Positions 8,115 to 14,915 of a stretch of 23,518 nucleotides of DNA are shown piece by piece. Origin of the DNA: Bacteriovoracaceae bacterium UBA6144. GTDB lineage: Bacteria > Bdellovibrionota > Bacteriovoracia > Bacteriovoracales > Bacteriovoracaceae. Below the pieces are notes generated by a model. That model saw nothing but the letters and a program-made list of their open reading frames with translations, did not search any database and was not told where the DNA came from. A program made the translations under genes and the position numbers. How positions within the stretch are numbered: position 1 is the first letter of the stretch; the number at the start of each line of letters is the position of its first letter. The stretch is from assembly GCA_002435705.1 (NCBI GenBank), contig DIVA01000117.1:11933-35450 (forward strand), read 5' to 3'.

Positions 8115-10495
8115 GATTTTCTTTTCGGCAGTGCCTTCACAATCATCAGCGGAACAATCACGCTCACTGCCCCCACTAAATACGTCGCCGCTCCCCCAAA
8201 TCTCCAATATGCCAAGCTCGCACTTATCGGACCAATCACTCGCCCTAGGGCACCTAGGCCTCTGAATTGTCCAAGCGCTCGGCCTTGATCAGTTTCGGGT
8301 GTGTAGAGAGAGACAAGACTGGTGAGACACGGAATCACCATCGCTGAGCCGATAGCGAGAAAGAATAAACCAAAGTAGAGCATCCAAATGCTCGGTGTGA
8401 AGCCGATGAGTAAGAGCCCGGGGATAATGCAGACAAGACCCTGCATCGCCATTTTGGCTTCTCCAATCTGACCTGCCTTTCTTCTGACATAGCCCCCTTG
8501 GATCATCGCAATCCAAAAGCCAATGAAGATAAACATCTTGGCGTTATCCAGCGGTGTAAACATAAAGCGCTCAACAGCGAGGAATGTAAGAGTAAACTCC
8601 ATGCCTGCAAAGGCCGTGATAAAAACAAAATAGCCGATGTTTGTTTGGTTCACTCCTTCAAAAGGAAGCTTCTGAAAAAGCTTAAAGGGATTCGCTGTTC
8701 TGTGCAGACCTTCACCCTTGCCTCTTTTTTCTGGAGGAAGAGTCTCAGGGAAAAAGAACATCACACCAAAGAGATTGATGAATGCAAGTACACCAGCGAT
8801 CAAGGCCGGAAGTGAAAAAGGATTCACGCCCATGCTCTGCCATTCTGGAAAGTAATCCAAGAGATTAAACTGCGCTGAGATTCCACCAAGGGCAGGACCA
8901 ATAATAAAACCTAAAGCAAAGGCAATCCCGATCACCGCCATGCCCTTTGAGCGATTTTTTGTATCCGTGATATCGGCCACCACAGCTGAAGCTATCGAGA
9001 GGTTTCCACTCATCATTCCCCCGATGGCGCGGCCGAGGATCAGAAGAGTAAACGAGCCAGCGACAAACCACAGGCCATAACTTAAGAAAAGTCCCATGAT
9101 GGAAATGACGAGCACAGGTTTTCTTCCCACCTTATCCGAGATGGCTCCCCACATGGGTGCGGCCACAAACTGCAACAAAGAGTAGAGCGCGCCAAGGATC
9201 CCTCCAAAGAGGACAATGCTTCCGGTGTTACTCGCCAGCGCTTGCTCACCACCTAAGCGTTGAATGTCTCCCACCACAGAGAAAATAGTTTTGAGAAAGA
9301 AATTATCAGGATCTACTGCCAAGTAGTGCTTAGCGAGAGCAGGAAACATGGGAAAGATAATTGAGAAGCCCACCAGATCCAAGAACATGGTGAGAAACAT
9401 GAGTTTCAACACGCGCTTTGAAGCGGGATTCATGGGTTCAGGTCTTTGAGTTTTTAAGCCTTCCATATGCACCTTTAAATCTTGATCGATGTCGATTTTA
9501 TGATAGAGCTCTTCTTTGTCTTGGCGAGAGCCATTCACAGTCGTATTAATAAAATGAGCGTAGTCTTTTATCCATGCTGGGTCATCATTTAAACACGGGA
9601 CCACGAGCAGGTGCCCACCAGCTTCTTCCACTTCCTCCAAGAGCTCATGGCCAATTTCATCGGTGGTCTCAAGGCAATCAACGACGAAGCTTGGGCAATA
9701 GATGGCGATCTTTTTTTTCTGCTCCGCCATCTCCCCGACTGTTTTATCGGTATAAGGACCAAGCCAAATTTCACTGCCAAAACGCGACTGGAAAGTCATC
9801 TGCATAGGAATCGAGAGTTTAAGTTCTCGCTCGAGAAGTCTATAAGTCTCAAGACAGTGACGGTAGTAAAGATCTCCTTTATCCAACACACGCCTGAGAG
9901 GAATGCCGTGGAAGGAGATCACCAGCACATCAGGCGATTCATTTTTAAGGCGTTCCCGGATCAAGCGCGCCGAATGATCAATAAAACATTTGGCCTTATG
10001 ATAACTATCGACCACGGTGAAGGTGGGGATATTCACACGGTGAGAGAACTCTTTTCCCAGAGCATCGACAACACTTGCCACGGTGGATTCAGCGTACTGG
10101 GGGAACTGTGGGAGGACTAAAACTTGCTGGGCCCGGGTGGAGACAGGCTCCTTCTCCCACTCATCAAAAATTTGACCTGGACGCGGGTCACACACTAAAA
10201 ATGCGTGATTGAGCTCAAGATTAGGATCTAAATGAGGCTTCAGGGCCTCGGCTACTTTGATAGTTGTTTTGACCAAGGGAAAGCCGGTGCCATCCCAAAT
10301 ACGGGCATAAGCTTGGGCGGATTTTTTAGGCCTAAAGGTGAGGACAAAGCAGTACAAAATGATGTTCCACAACCAACGAGGCAAATCGACGACCCGAGGA
10401 TCCCCTAAAAATTCTTTGAGAAAGACCCTCACGTCTTGTGGTTTAGCTGTCTTAGGAGAGCCTAGCTGACCAATAACCACTTTCACTTTTGTCAT
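8111..10495 (-). CDS. hemH: HemH-MFS fusion: ferrochelatase joined to a major-facilitator transporter
   Basis: One uninterrupted frame of 794 residues. Residues 1-340 form a full ferrochelatase, the last heme-synthesis step (Fe2+ into protoporphyrin or coproporphyrin): GQLGSPKTAKPQDVRVFLKEFLGDPRVVD near the start, the catalytic SFHGIP (His196), LTFQSRFG-like MTFQSRFG at 233-240, and SFVVDCLETTDEI with Glu276 at the metal/proton site. Residues 362-794 form a DHA1-like MFS transporter of about 12 helices with motif A (GAISDKVGRKPVL) and motif C-like GFALGFIIGPALGG. The join (about 341-361) is hydrophilic; an ATG at codon 355 has no ribosome site, so internal initiation is unlikely. ATG 10495 has AGGAA upstream. 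Cytoplasmic enzyme tethered to an inner-membrane carrier; the cargo (iron, porphyrin, heme or unrelated) is unknown. Confidence 0.93.
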   Translation of the reverse strand: MTKVKVVIGQLGSPKTAKPQDVRVFLKEFLGDPRVVDLPRWLWNIILYCFVLTFRPKKSAQAYARIWDGTGFPLVKTTIKVAEALKPHLDPNLELNHAFLVCDPRPGQIFDEWEKEPVSTRAQQVLVLPQFPQYAESTVASVVDALGKEFSHRVNIPTFTVVDSYHKAKCFIDHSARLIRERLKNESPDVLVISFHGIPLRRVLDKGDLYYRHCLETYRLLERELKLSIPMQMTFQSRFGSEIWLGPYTDKTVGEMAEQKKKIAIYCPSFVVDCLETTDEIGHELLEEVEEAGGHLLVVPCLNDDPAWIKDYAHFINTTVNGSRQDKEELYHKIDIDQDLKVHMEGLKTQRPEPMNPASKRVLKLMFLTMFLDLVGFSIIFPMFPALAKHYLAVDPDNFFLKTIFSVVGDIQRLGGEQALASNTGSIVLFGGILGALYSLLQFVAAPMWGAISDKVGRKPVLVISIMGLFLSYGLWFVAGSFTLLILGRAIGGMMSGNLSIASAVVADITDTKNRSKGMAVIGIAFALGFIIGPALGGISAQFNLLDYFPEWQSMGVNPFSLPALIAGVLAFINLFGVMFFFPETLPPEKRGKGEGLHRTANPFKLFQKLPFEGVNQTNIGYFVFITAFAGMEFTLTFLAVERFMFTPLDNAKMFIFIGFWIAMIQGGYVRRKAGQIGEAKMAMQGLVCIIPGLLLIGFTPSIWMLYFGLFFLAIGSAMVIPCLTSLVSLYTPETDQGRALGQFRGLGALGRVIGPISASLAYWRFGGAATYLVGAVSVIVPLMIVKALPKRKS

Positions 10496-10514
10496 GCTTT
10501 TGTTCCTGCACAGT

Positions 10515-10543
10515 AGAGTTGTAAATATTGGTTATTTCTGCCA
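10515..10543 (+). promoter_or_regulatory. Possible sigma-70 promoter for queF
   Basis: In the 86-nt gap between the divergent hemH-MFS and queF starts, TTGTAA and CATAAA stand 17 nt apart on the plus strand (4/6 match each to TTGACA and TATAAT). Position upstream of queF is right, but the match is ordinary and chance cannot be excluded. Confidence 0.3.
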
Positions 10544-10581
10544 TAAATAGCCCAAAACGTACACGATAACAGGACCTAGAC

Positions 10582-11100
10582 ATGACAAAAAAAACCCATG
10601 CCCGAAACTCAAAGGAACTCAAAGGCGTCACCCTCTTGGGTCAAACCCACACCGACTATCCTCAGACCTATGCCCCTGAGGTGCTCGAGAGCTTCCCCAA
10701 TAAACACCCAGGCACAGATAACTGGACGACTTTTGTGTGCACCGAGTTCACTAGCCTCTGCCCCAAGACTGGCCAGCCGGACTTTGCTCGCATCTACATC
10801 AACTACATTGCCGATAAAACGATGGTTGAGAGTAAATCACTCAAACTCTATATGTTCAGCTTTAGAAACCATGGGGATTTTCACGAGGATTGCGTGGCGA
10901 AGATGTGTAACGACCTGATCAAACTCATGAAGCCACGCTATATCGAAGTGATCGGAGAATTCACTCCTAGAGGGGGTATCGCTATTTACCCATTCGCCTC
11001 AGGCCATAATGGAAAGAAGGACTACAAAGATCTCTACCTCAAGCGCCTGGCTGACTATTCACCCGGAAAATACACCCTTCCCCTGAGTCGCGTGTACTGA
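10582..11100 (+). CDS. queF: QueF, NADPH-dependent 7-cyano-7-deazaguanine reductase
   Basis: Reduces preQ0 nitrile to preQ1 amine in queuosine tRNA-modification biosynthesis. The 172 residues fit the short single-domain (YkvM-like) class. The catalytic cysteine is in FTSLCPKTGQPDFA (Cys60, with Asp67 following), and the QueF signature ESKSLKLYMFSFRNHGDFHED at 83-103 includes the NADPH- and substrate-binding residues. ATG 10582 begins MTKKTHARNS; the ribosome site is AGGACC about 7 nt upstream. No other queuosine gene is in the window. It is followed after 28 nt by tatA on the same strand, probably co-transcribed, and is divergent from hemH-MFS. Confidence 0.96.
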   Translation: MTKKTHARNSKELKGVTLLGQTHTDYPQTYAPEVLESFPNKHPGTDNWTTFVCTEFTSLCPKTGQPDFARIYINYIADKTMVESKSLKLYMFSFRNHGDFHEDCVAKMCNDLIKLMKPRYIEVIGEFTPRGGIAIYPFASGHNGKKDYKDLYLKRLADYSPGKYTLPLSRVY

Positions 11101-11128
11101 TAAAATAGATCCAACCAAGGAATGAATC

Positions 11129-11302
11129 ATGTTTGGATTAGGGTTTGGCGAACTTATTATCGTTCTCTTAGTAGTGCTGGTTTTTTTCGGTGGCTCACGT
11201 CTTCCAAAACTTGGAAGCTCTCTCGGTCAGGCGATCAATAATTTTAAGAAAGGTCTCAACGAATCAGACGAGCAAAAAAAAATTGATAAAAAAGAAGACT
11301 AG
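11129..11302 (+). CDS. tatA: TatA, twin-arginine translocase pore subunit
   Basis: Small single-span protein of 57 residues that multimerises with TatC to move folded proteins across the inner membrane. It reads MFGLGFGELIIVLLVVLVFF then GGSRLPKLGSSLGQAI: a short N-terminal helix with the conserved F-G-x-x-E-L, one membrane span (about 5-20), the F-F-G hinge with L-P-x-L-G, an amphipathic helix and a charged tail (ESDEQKKIDKKED). This is the TatA/E pattern. AAGGAA lies 7 nt before the ATG. The TAG stop at 11300-11302 shares the palindrome CTAG with the stop of the convergent SIS gene. No tatC is visible. Confidence 0.93.
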   Translation: MFGLGFGELIIVLLVVLVFFGGSRLPKLGSSLGQAINNFKKGLNESDEQKKIDKKED

Positions 11303-12792
11303 ATTTTAATACCCTGCTCTTCTAAGACTCGCATCACAACCGCACTTGAAGGCTCACGCTCCATCATCTCAATCACGAGCTTCACTCCTGCTTCATAACC
11401 AATACTCACCCCACGACGCAAGGCCAGAGTCTGAACATAACGAGTGGCTCGATCAATGAGCTTATAATTGGAAGGTCTGACCCAAGTCATGATGTTATCC
11501 AAATAAAATCCACGACACCCCATCATCGTAGTGGAAAGCATATTGAGGGTCATCTTGAGTGTCATATGAACAAAAAGTGGATCTGCGGAAAAGACAGGAA
11601 TCGTCACACTCAATCCATCCCTCTTTAGGCCAATCCCGGCCTGAGTGAGATCGATCTCGACCACGGAACCACTCCGTCTTTGGATCGCTTTCTCAGAGAT
11701 ATCAAACCCCATAAAAATATCTTCATTCACTTTGGTGGGCAGATCACTCCAATCTAAGCAGCGAGCTCTTCGAGATAATAGGGCCTGCCAAGCCTCAGAA
11801 GCCGCATGAGTGCCTTGCACACTTAAATAGATAGGAGAAATTTTTGCAGGAAAAAAATCATTCTCAAAACCCGGCTGAGAAAATGTCGGCGCACGCTCAG
11901 TCGTGTCCGTTAAAACTGAGATCGCAAGATCCTTGTGACTCTTATAGGTGGTAAGAATATTTTTTTCATGATCCTGGGCTTCCGCGAGAACAAAGGGATC
12001 AATCAAAGTGACATCAGTGTGCAGGTGAAAATCCAAAAAGGAGTCGAGCTTAGCACCTAACTCACTGGCACTCTTCCAGTGGTGCAAGAGTGCAAGGCCC
12101 GCGGCAAACATCTGCACGCTCGAGGCCTGCATACGCGTGGATCCTGTCAAGGCCATCGGCCCACAAGTAAGATTGAGCTTTTTGATATGACTATTCTCCA
12201 GCACCTCACGACAGCGCTTTAATCCTATTAAAGCCGAATCAGGATTACAGTAGAGAAACCAAGGACTCTGAGAAGAAGTGTCGGCGGCTTGGTTGCAAGC
12301 GCCAATCACAAAGGGGGTCTCTCCACCTTCGGTGATCGCCAGCAGTAGGTCCCCGTCCGTAAAGCCCAAACCCATGAGCTGGCGCGCCCCATAGGAGGCA
12401 TGATCTTCGAAGCTTTCGACGGAGCGGATAAGAGCAAAATCGCCTCCGGCCATGAAAGAGATGATCTGTCCTTTATAGTGGTCCATTTGAAGGCTCAAGG
12501 TCTCAAGCACTAAACTCAAGCGACCAGTTGCCCCGCAGCCGGCAAGAAAAACTTTATCTCCTCGCTCCAGCACCTTTTGAATCTCAACCGAGAGCTGGAA
12601 AATTTCTGATACTTTTGATTTCAAACTCTCCAAAGCAAGAATATCCACTTGGTGAAGCATCTTGAGAGCAGAACTTGGCTCAGATTGCGCCAGCTGAGAA
12701 AGCCGAGTGGTATCTTTATGCGGAGACTCCGTCACCAAATGACCCAGCTTGAACTGTGTAGCTACAGCGAGAAACTCTTCAACTTTATTCAT
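11299..12792 (-). CDS. Double-SIS sugar-phosphate protein, GCKR/MurQ-like
   Basis: Protein of 497 residues with two SIS-type sugar-isomerase modules. It resembles N-acetylmuramic acid 6-phosphate etherase (MurQ) and especially the longer glucokinase regulatory protein (GCKR). Visible: GCGATGRLSLVL at 85-96, AGGDFALIRSVESFEDHA at 115-132, ITEGGETPFVIGA at 153-165, GPMALTGSTRMQASSVQM at 211-228 and, in the second half, MTLNMLSTTMMGCRGFYLDNI. MurQ is about 300 residues, so this is a larger bilobed form. The VESFED acid cluster matches one catalytic region of MurQ, while the Glu of the MurQ LDASE motif is not at the same place (Leu-Glu-Thr-Leu here). It may therefore be an etherase or a sugar-phosphate-sensing regulator. 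No clear ribosome site before ATG 12792. A candidate small RNA and terminator lie upstream. Confidence 0.8.
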   Translation of the reverse strand: MNKVEEFLAVATQFKLGHLVTESPHKDTTRLSQLAQSEPSSALKMLHQVDILALESLKSKVSEIFQLSVEIQKVLERGDKVFLAGCGATGRLSLVLETLSLQMDHYKGQIISFMAGGDFALIRSVESFEDHASYGARQLMGLGFTDGDLLLAITEGGETPFVIGACNQAADTSSQSPWFLYCNPDSALIGLKRCREVLENSHIKKLNLTCGPMALTGSTRMQASSVQMFAAGLALLHHWKSASELGAKLDSFLDFHLHTDVTLIDPFVLAEAQDHEKNILTTYKSHKDLAISVLTDTTERAPTFSQPGFENDFFPAKISPIYLSVQGTHAASEAWQALLSRRARCLDWSDLPTKVNEDIFMGFDISEKAIQRRSGSVVEIDLTQAGIGLKRDGLSVTIPVFSADPLFVHMTLKMTLNMLSTTMMGCRGFYLDNIMTWVRPSNYKLIDRATRYVQTLALRRGVSIGYEAGVKLVIEMMEREPSSAVVMRVLEEQGIKI

Positions 12793-12865
12793 AGGCTGAT
12801 TCTAGCCAAAAGAAATCATGAATGTCGCTAGGGATAGAGAGAGAATTTACAGAAAAACTAAGGAC

Positions 12866-12895
12866 AAAAAAAAAGGGAGCCCCTGCATGGCTCCC
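12866..12895 (-). terminator. Rho-independent terminator of the candidate sRNA
   Basis: Perfect 7-bp stem ggctccc/gggagcc (12889-12895 with 12875-12881) around a 7-nt loop. On the minus strand it is followed by nine T (12874-12866), an excellent intrinsic terminator. On the plus strand the same stem is followed by TCTTTTT, so it can also act in that direction. Confidence 0.85.
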
Positions 12896-12943
12896 TCTTT
12901 TTCAGCATCCTGCTGTTCACAAGATCACATCCTGTAACCTCGT
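12866..12943 (-). ncRNA. Candidate CsrA-binding small RNA (CsrB/RsmZ-like), about 78 nt
   Basis: Predicted from sequence signals only. On the minus strand a perfect TATAAT (12950-12955) is followed by about 78 nt that end in a strong intrinsic terminator. The RNA holds two 13-nt hairpins with the same plan: 5-bp stems and a GGA triloop, UUACA-GGA-UGUGA (12937-12925, one G-U pair) and CAGCA-GGA-UGCUG (12915-12903). Both contain CAGGAUG, the repeat motif of E. coli CsrB, and the first approximates the CsrA SELEX consensus (ACA/UGU-flanked GGA). Such RNAs titrate CsrA/RsmA; two sites would be a small sponge. No long frame is present. Alternative: an attenuated leader of the SIS gene, whose start lies 74 nt beyond the terminator. 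The transcription start is placed by spacing alone. Confidence 0.6.
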
Positions 12944-12949
12944 ACTTCC

Positions 12950-12976
12950 ATTATACCTATGAACGCATAGGTTCAA
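12950..12976 (-). promoter_or_regulatory. Promoter with operator-like inverted repeat for the candidate sRNA
   Basis: The -10 box is a perfect TATAAT (12955-12950). The best -35 is TTGAAC (12976-12971; 4/6 match) with a short 15-nt spacer, so an activator may be needed. The spacer is almost filled by a perfect inverted repeat, acctatg-aacg-cataggt on the plus strand (12955-12972), 7-bp arms with 4-nt centre, placed as an operator for a dimeric regulator. It does not match the GacA box TGTAAG-N6-CTTACA. Confidence 0.55.
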
Positions 12977-13109
12977 AGAAAAATTTGTATGGGGAAATCT
13001 TTTCCAAATTCTCTTTATTTAATAGCAGAGTTTTCCTCATCTCAACTGAGGGGAGTTGGGTTAGAATAATAGGACTAAGTAAAGCAAATCACAGAAAAAC
13101 GGAGTGTTT

Positions 13110-13448
13110 GTGGTGAAGAAAGCGGCCCGCAAAAAGTCGACTAATAAAGCCAGCTATTCGGAGCTGAGAACCTTCACTTACTATGTTCCCAATCCTCCGA
13201 AGCGCCAAAGTGGTTACCGAGAAATCGAATTAGATAAGATCATGCACGGAATCCTAAATAGTGGTCACGAGATTATGAGCTGGCAGATGCAGTCTGCTGC
13301 AGGGGCTGAGGGTGGAGTATTTGTTTGTTTTGTCTTGAAATGCACTAATCCCCGCTACAAAGGTGCAGGCCTAGACTTGCATATTGAGTTTGGTCTGAAA
13401 GTTGATTATACCAACTCAGATCTGGAGCTGATCCCAGATGAAAACTAG
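13110..13448 (+). CDS. Hypothetical protein, first gene of a lipoprotein-ferredoxin trio
   Basis: About 112 residues, unrecognised. A basic N-terminus (VKKAARKKSTNK) is followed by a compact domain with probable beta strands (RTFTYYVPNPP, GGVFVCFVLKC, DLHIEFGLKVDY) and one helix (ELDKIMHGILNSGHEIMSWQMQ). No signal peptide or membrane segment, so probably cytoplasmic. The start is a GTG: GGAG at 13101-13104 gives 5 nt to GTG 13110 or 8 nt to GTG 13113; the earlier GTG at 13104 overlaps that site and is unlikely. The gene ends inside the next one (11-nt overlap), so the two are coupled. Nothing in the sequence names a function. Confidence 0.7.
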   Translation: MVKKAARKKSTNKASYSELRTFTYYVPNPPKRQSGYREIELDKIMHGILNSGHEIMSWQMQSAAGAEGGVFVCFVLKCTNPRYKGAGLDLHIEFGLKVDYTNSDLELIPDEN

Positions 13449-14691
13449 CTTACTACTACTGCTACTAGTTGGGTGCACCTCCGTTTTAAAAAAACTAGAT
13501 ATTGATACCCCTCGAAGTCTGAAGAAAGCTCCCCTCTCGATCACACCAGTCACAATGTGTGGTGGGCCCTCGCTGAAAAGTGCTCAGCTAATCGGAACCA
13601 ATCCTGTCATTCAGCGAGGATTCAAGGATTTGCTTAAAAATATCCTACCACTTGAACTCGATTTTAAAGAGCAAGTGGTTATATGGTCTCTGATGCAAAT
13701 GAATGTAAGGCCTGACCTCGCGACCCCTACTTCACGCCTACAGCTTTTATTTAAAGAAAATAATAAAACGACTTATCTCGATTTTGCTGGGGAGGACACC
13801 AACTCTTATCCCTATGTTAAAGCCCTGGATGAACTACTGCATAATCATCCTCGCAAAAAAGATCTCATCTGGTATGCAGGACTCATAGATAAAAATGCTA
13901 AATCACAGGTGGTAGTGGGAACTAGTTTTGAAAAAAGACTCTTAACGCTCAAAGATGAGATAGCCACAAACCCGACAATGAGAAAATATTTTTTTAGAGG
14001 CGACGATACTCTTAAAGAAAGTGAGAGGATCGCTAAAATTAATTTTTCTCATTTGATTCAATCTATAAAAAGACAACCTATCCGTGCGAATCGAAATAGT
14101 TCTCTTAATGATTATCGCAAAACTCCCAAGCTTAAAGTCTCCTGCAATTATGATTTTAAACTCTATGATGAAAGCATCTTTTTAATTGGACCCGATGAAA
14201 GCCCAGGACATATATTTGGCGCCAGTCTTGGAAACCAAGCTTTCTTAGCGGTGGCGAGTCAGAACGTAGAAAAAGTTGAATCCCTTTTTGAAGAACCTGT
14301 CTTTCGAGGGAAAGGCAATACCCGATCTGCTGCTTTATGTACCATCTTTAATGAGGGCCATGAGATTTGGTTGTCTTCACATAACTCACGTGATCCGGGT
14401 CAACATATCTATCACCTCTTTAAATATGGTATTGGGAGCGCAAAAAAGCCAGAGGACATAGACACCCTGTTACGCCATTCTCGACATATTTTCCTGTCTG
14501 ACCCTCTCCGCCTGGTTATTGAGAGCTCACGCTCTAAACCTAAGCAGATCCAAGACCTCTTGAAACTGAACGTGCCAATCTATAATGCTGAAGCGATTGG
14601 TAACATCTGGGCCTGGAGTAATTTTAATAATGAAGGCGGACGTTTTTATCTTGATGACCGCAACCCTGGGGCACTATTTTGCGCACCTTAA
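13438..14691 (+). CDS. Hypothetical lipoprotein
   Basis: Protein of 417 residues that starts MKTSLLLLLLVGCTS, a short lipoprotein signal with lipobox LVGC (Cys13), so it is predicted to be lipid-anchored in the envelope. The mature part has MCGGPSLKSAQLIG near 41, a helical middle (about 60-230) and a C-terminal half rich in Ser/His motifs such as LSSHNSRDPGQHIYHLF and HSRHIFLSDPLRLVIESS. A cysteine sits third from the end (GALFCAP). I do not recognise the family. GGAG lies 10 nt before the ATG. It overlaps the preceding gene by 11 nt and the ferredoxin gene by 13 nt. Codons in 13440-14300 are more A/T-rich than in neighbouring housekeeping genes. Confidence 0.75.
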   Translation: MKTSLLLLLLVGCTSVLKKLDIDTPRSLKKAPLSITPVTMCGGPSLKSAQLIGTNPVIQRGFKDLLKNILPLELDFKEQVVIWSLMQMNVRPDLATPTSRLQLLFKENNKTTYLDFAGEDTNSYPYVKALDELLHNHPRKKDLIWYAGLIDKNAKSQVVVGTSFEKRLLTLKDEIATNPTMRKYFFRGDDTLKESERIAKINFSHLIQSIKRQPIRANRNSSLNDYRKTPKLKVSCNYDFKLYDESIFLIGPDESPGHIFGASLGNQAFLAVASQNVEKVESLFEEPVFRGKGNTRSAALCTIFNEGHEIWLSSHNSRDPGQHIYHLFKYGIGSAKKPEDIDTLLRHSRHIFLSDPLRLVIESSRSKPKQIQDLLKLNVPIYNAEAIGNIWAWSNFNNEGGRFYLDDRNPGALFCAP

Positions 14692-14915
14692 AGATTTATG
14701 GCAAAGCCTCTCAAAAATTTGTGGCTGAGCTTAGTGTTGAAGATACAAGTGAAGTTCTCATGTTTTTTCTTATGCGCCACAATCTGCCTATCGCCTCAAG
14801 TTGTGCAGGAGATGGCGTGTGTAAAAAATGTTGTTTGAGCGATGGAAGGCTGAGCTGTCAAATGTCCGTTGAAGAGGCACTCTCCAACGGACCGATTGAA
14901 TTTAATTATCTCTAG
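14679..14915 (+). CDS. Compact 2Fe-2S ferredoxin-like protein
   Basis: Electron-carrier-like protein of 78 residues. Cysteines occur as C-x5-C-x2-C-x8-C (Cys42, 48, 51 and 60, with an extra Cys52) in SSCAGDGVCKKCCLSDGRLSCQ. The C-x5-C-x2-C part and the final L-S-C-Q match [2Fe-2S] ferredoxins, but the stretch before the last ligand is 8 residues instead of the usual 25-35, so the fold is shortened. The start is TTG 14679 (in frame, overlapping the lipoprotein gene by 13 nt, with GGGG about 9 nt upstream); the next ATG, at codon 28, would remove the first strands. It is last in a coupled trio. Its TAG stop shares CTAG with the convergent subtilase stop. The redox partner is unknown. Confidence 0.8.
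   Translation: MRTLKIYGKASQKFVAELSVEDTSEVLMFFLMRHNLPIASSCAGDGVCKKCCLSDGRLSCQMSVEEALSNGPIEFNYL

Noticed and set aside
8498..8815. 105-codon plus-strand open frame
   Set aside because: Antisense to the MFS half of the fusion, Lys-rich mirror of transporter codons, no recognisable motif.
9420..9490. Separate MFS gene starting at the internal ATG (codon 355)
   Set aside because: No ribosome site precedes it and the frame is open through from the ferrochelatase part.
9611..10120. 169-codon plus-strand open frame
   Set aside because: Lies wholly antisense to the ferrochelatase domain of hemH-MFS, shows no domain or ribosome site, and its composition follows the opposite-strand gene.
12866..12943. 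Possible 4.5S RNA, 6S RNA or tmRNA
   Set aside because: None of the conserved elements of those RNAs is visible; length and hairpins fit a Csr-type sRNA better.
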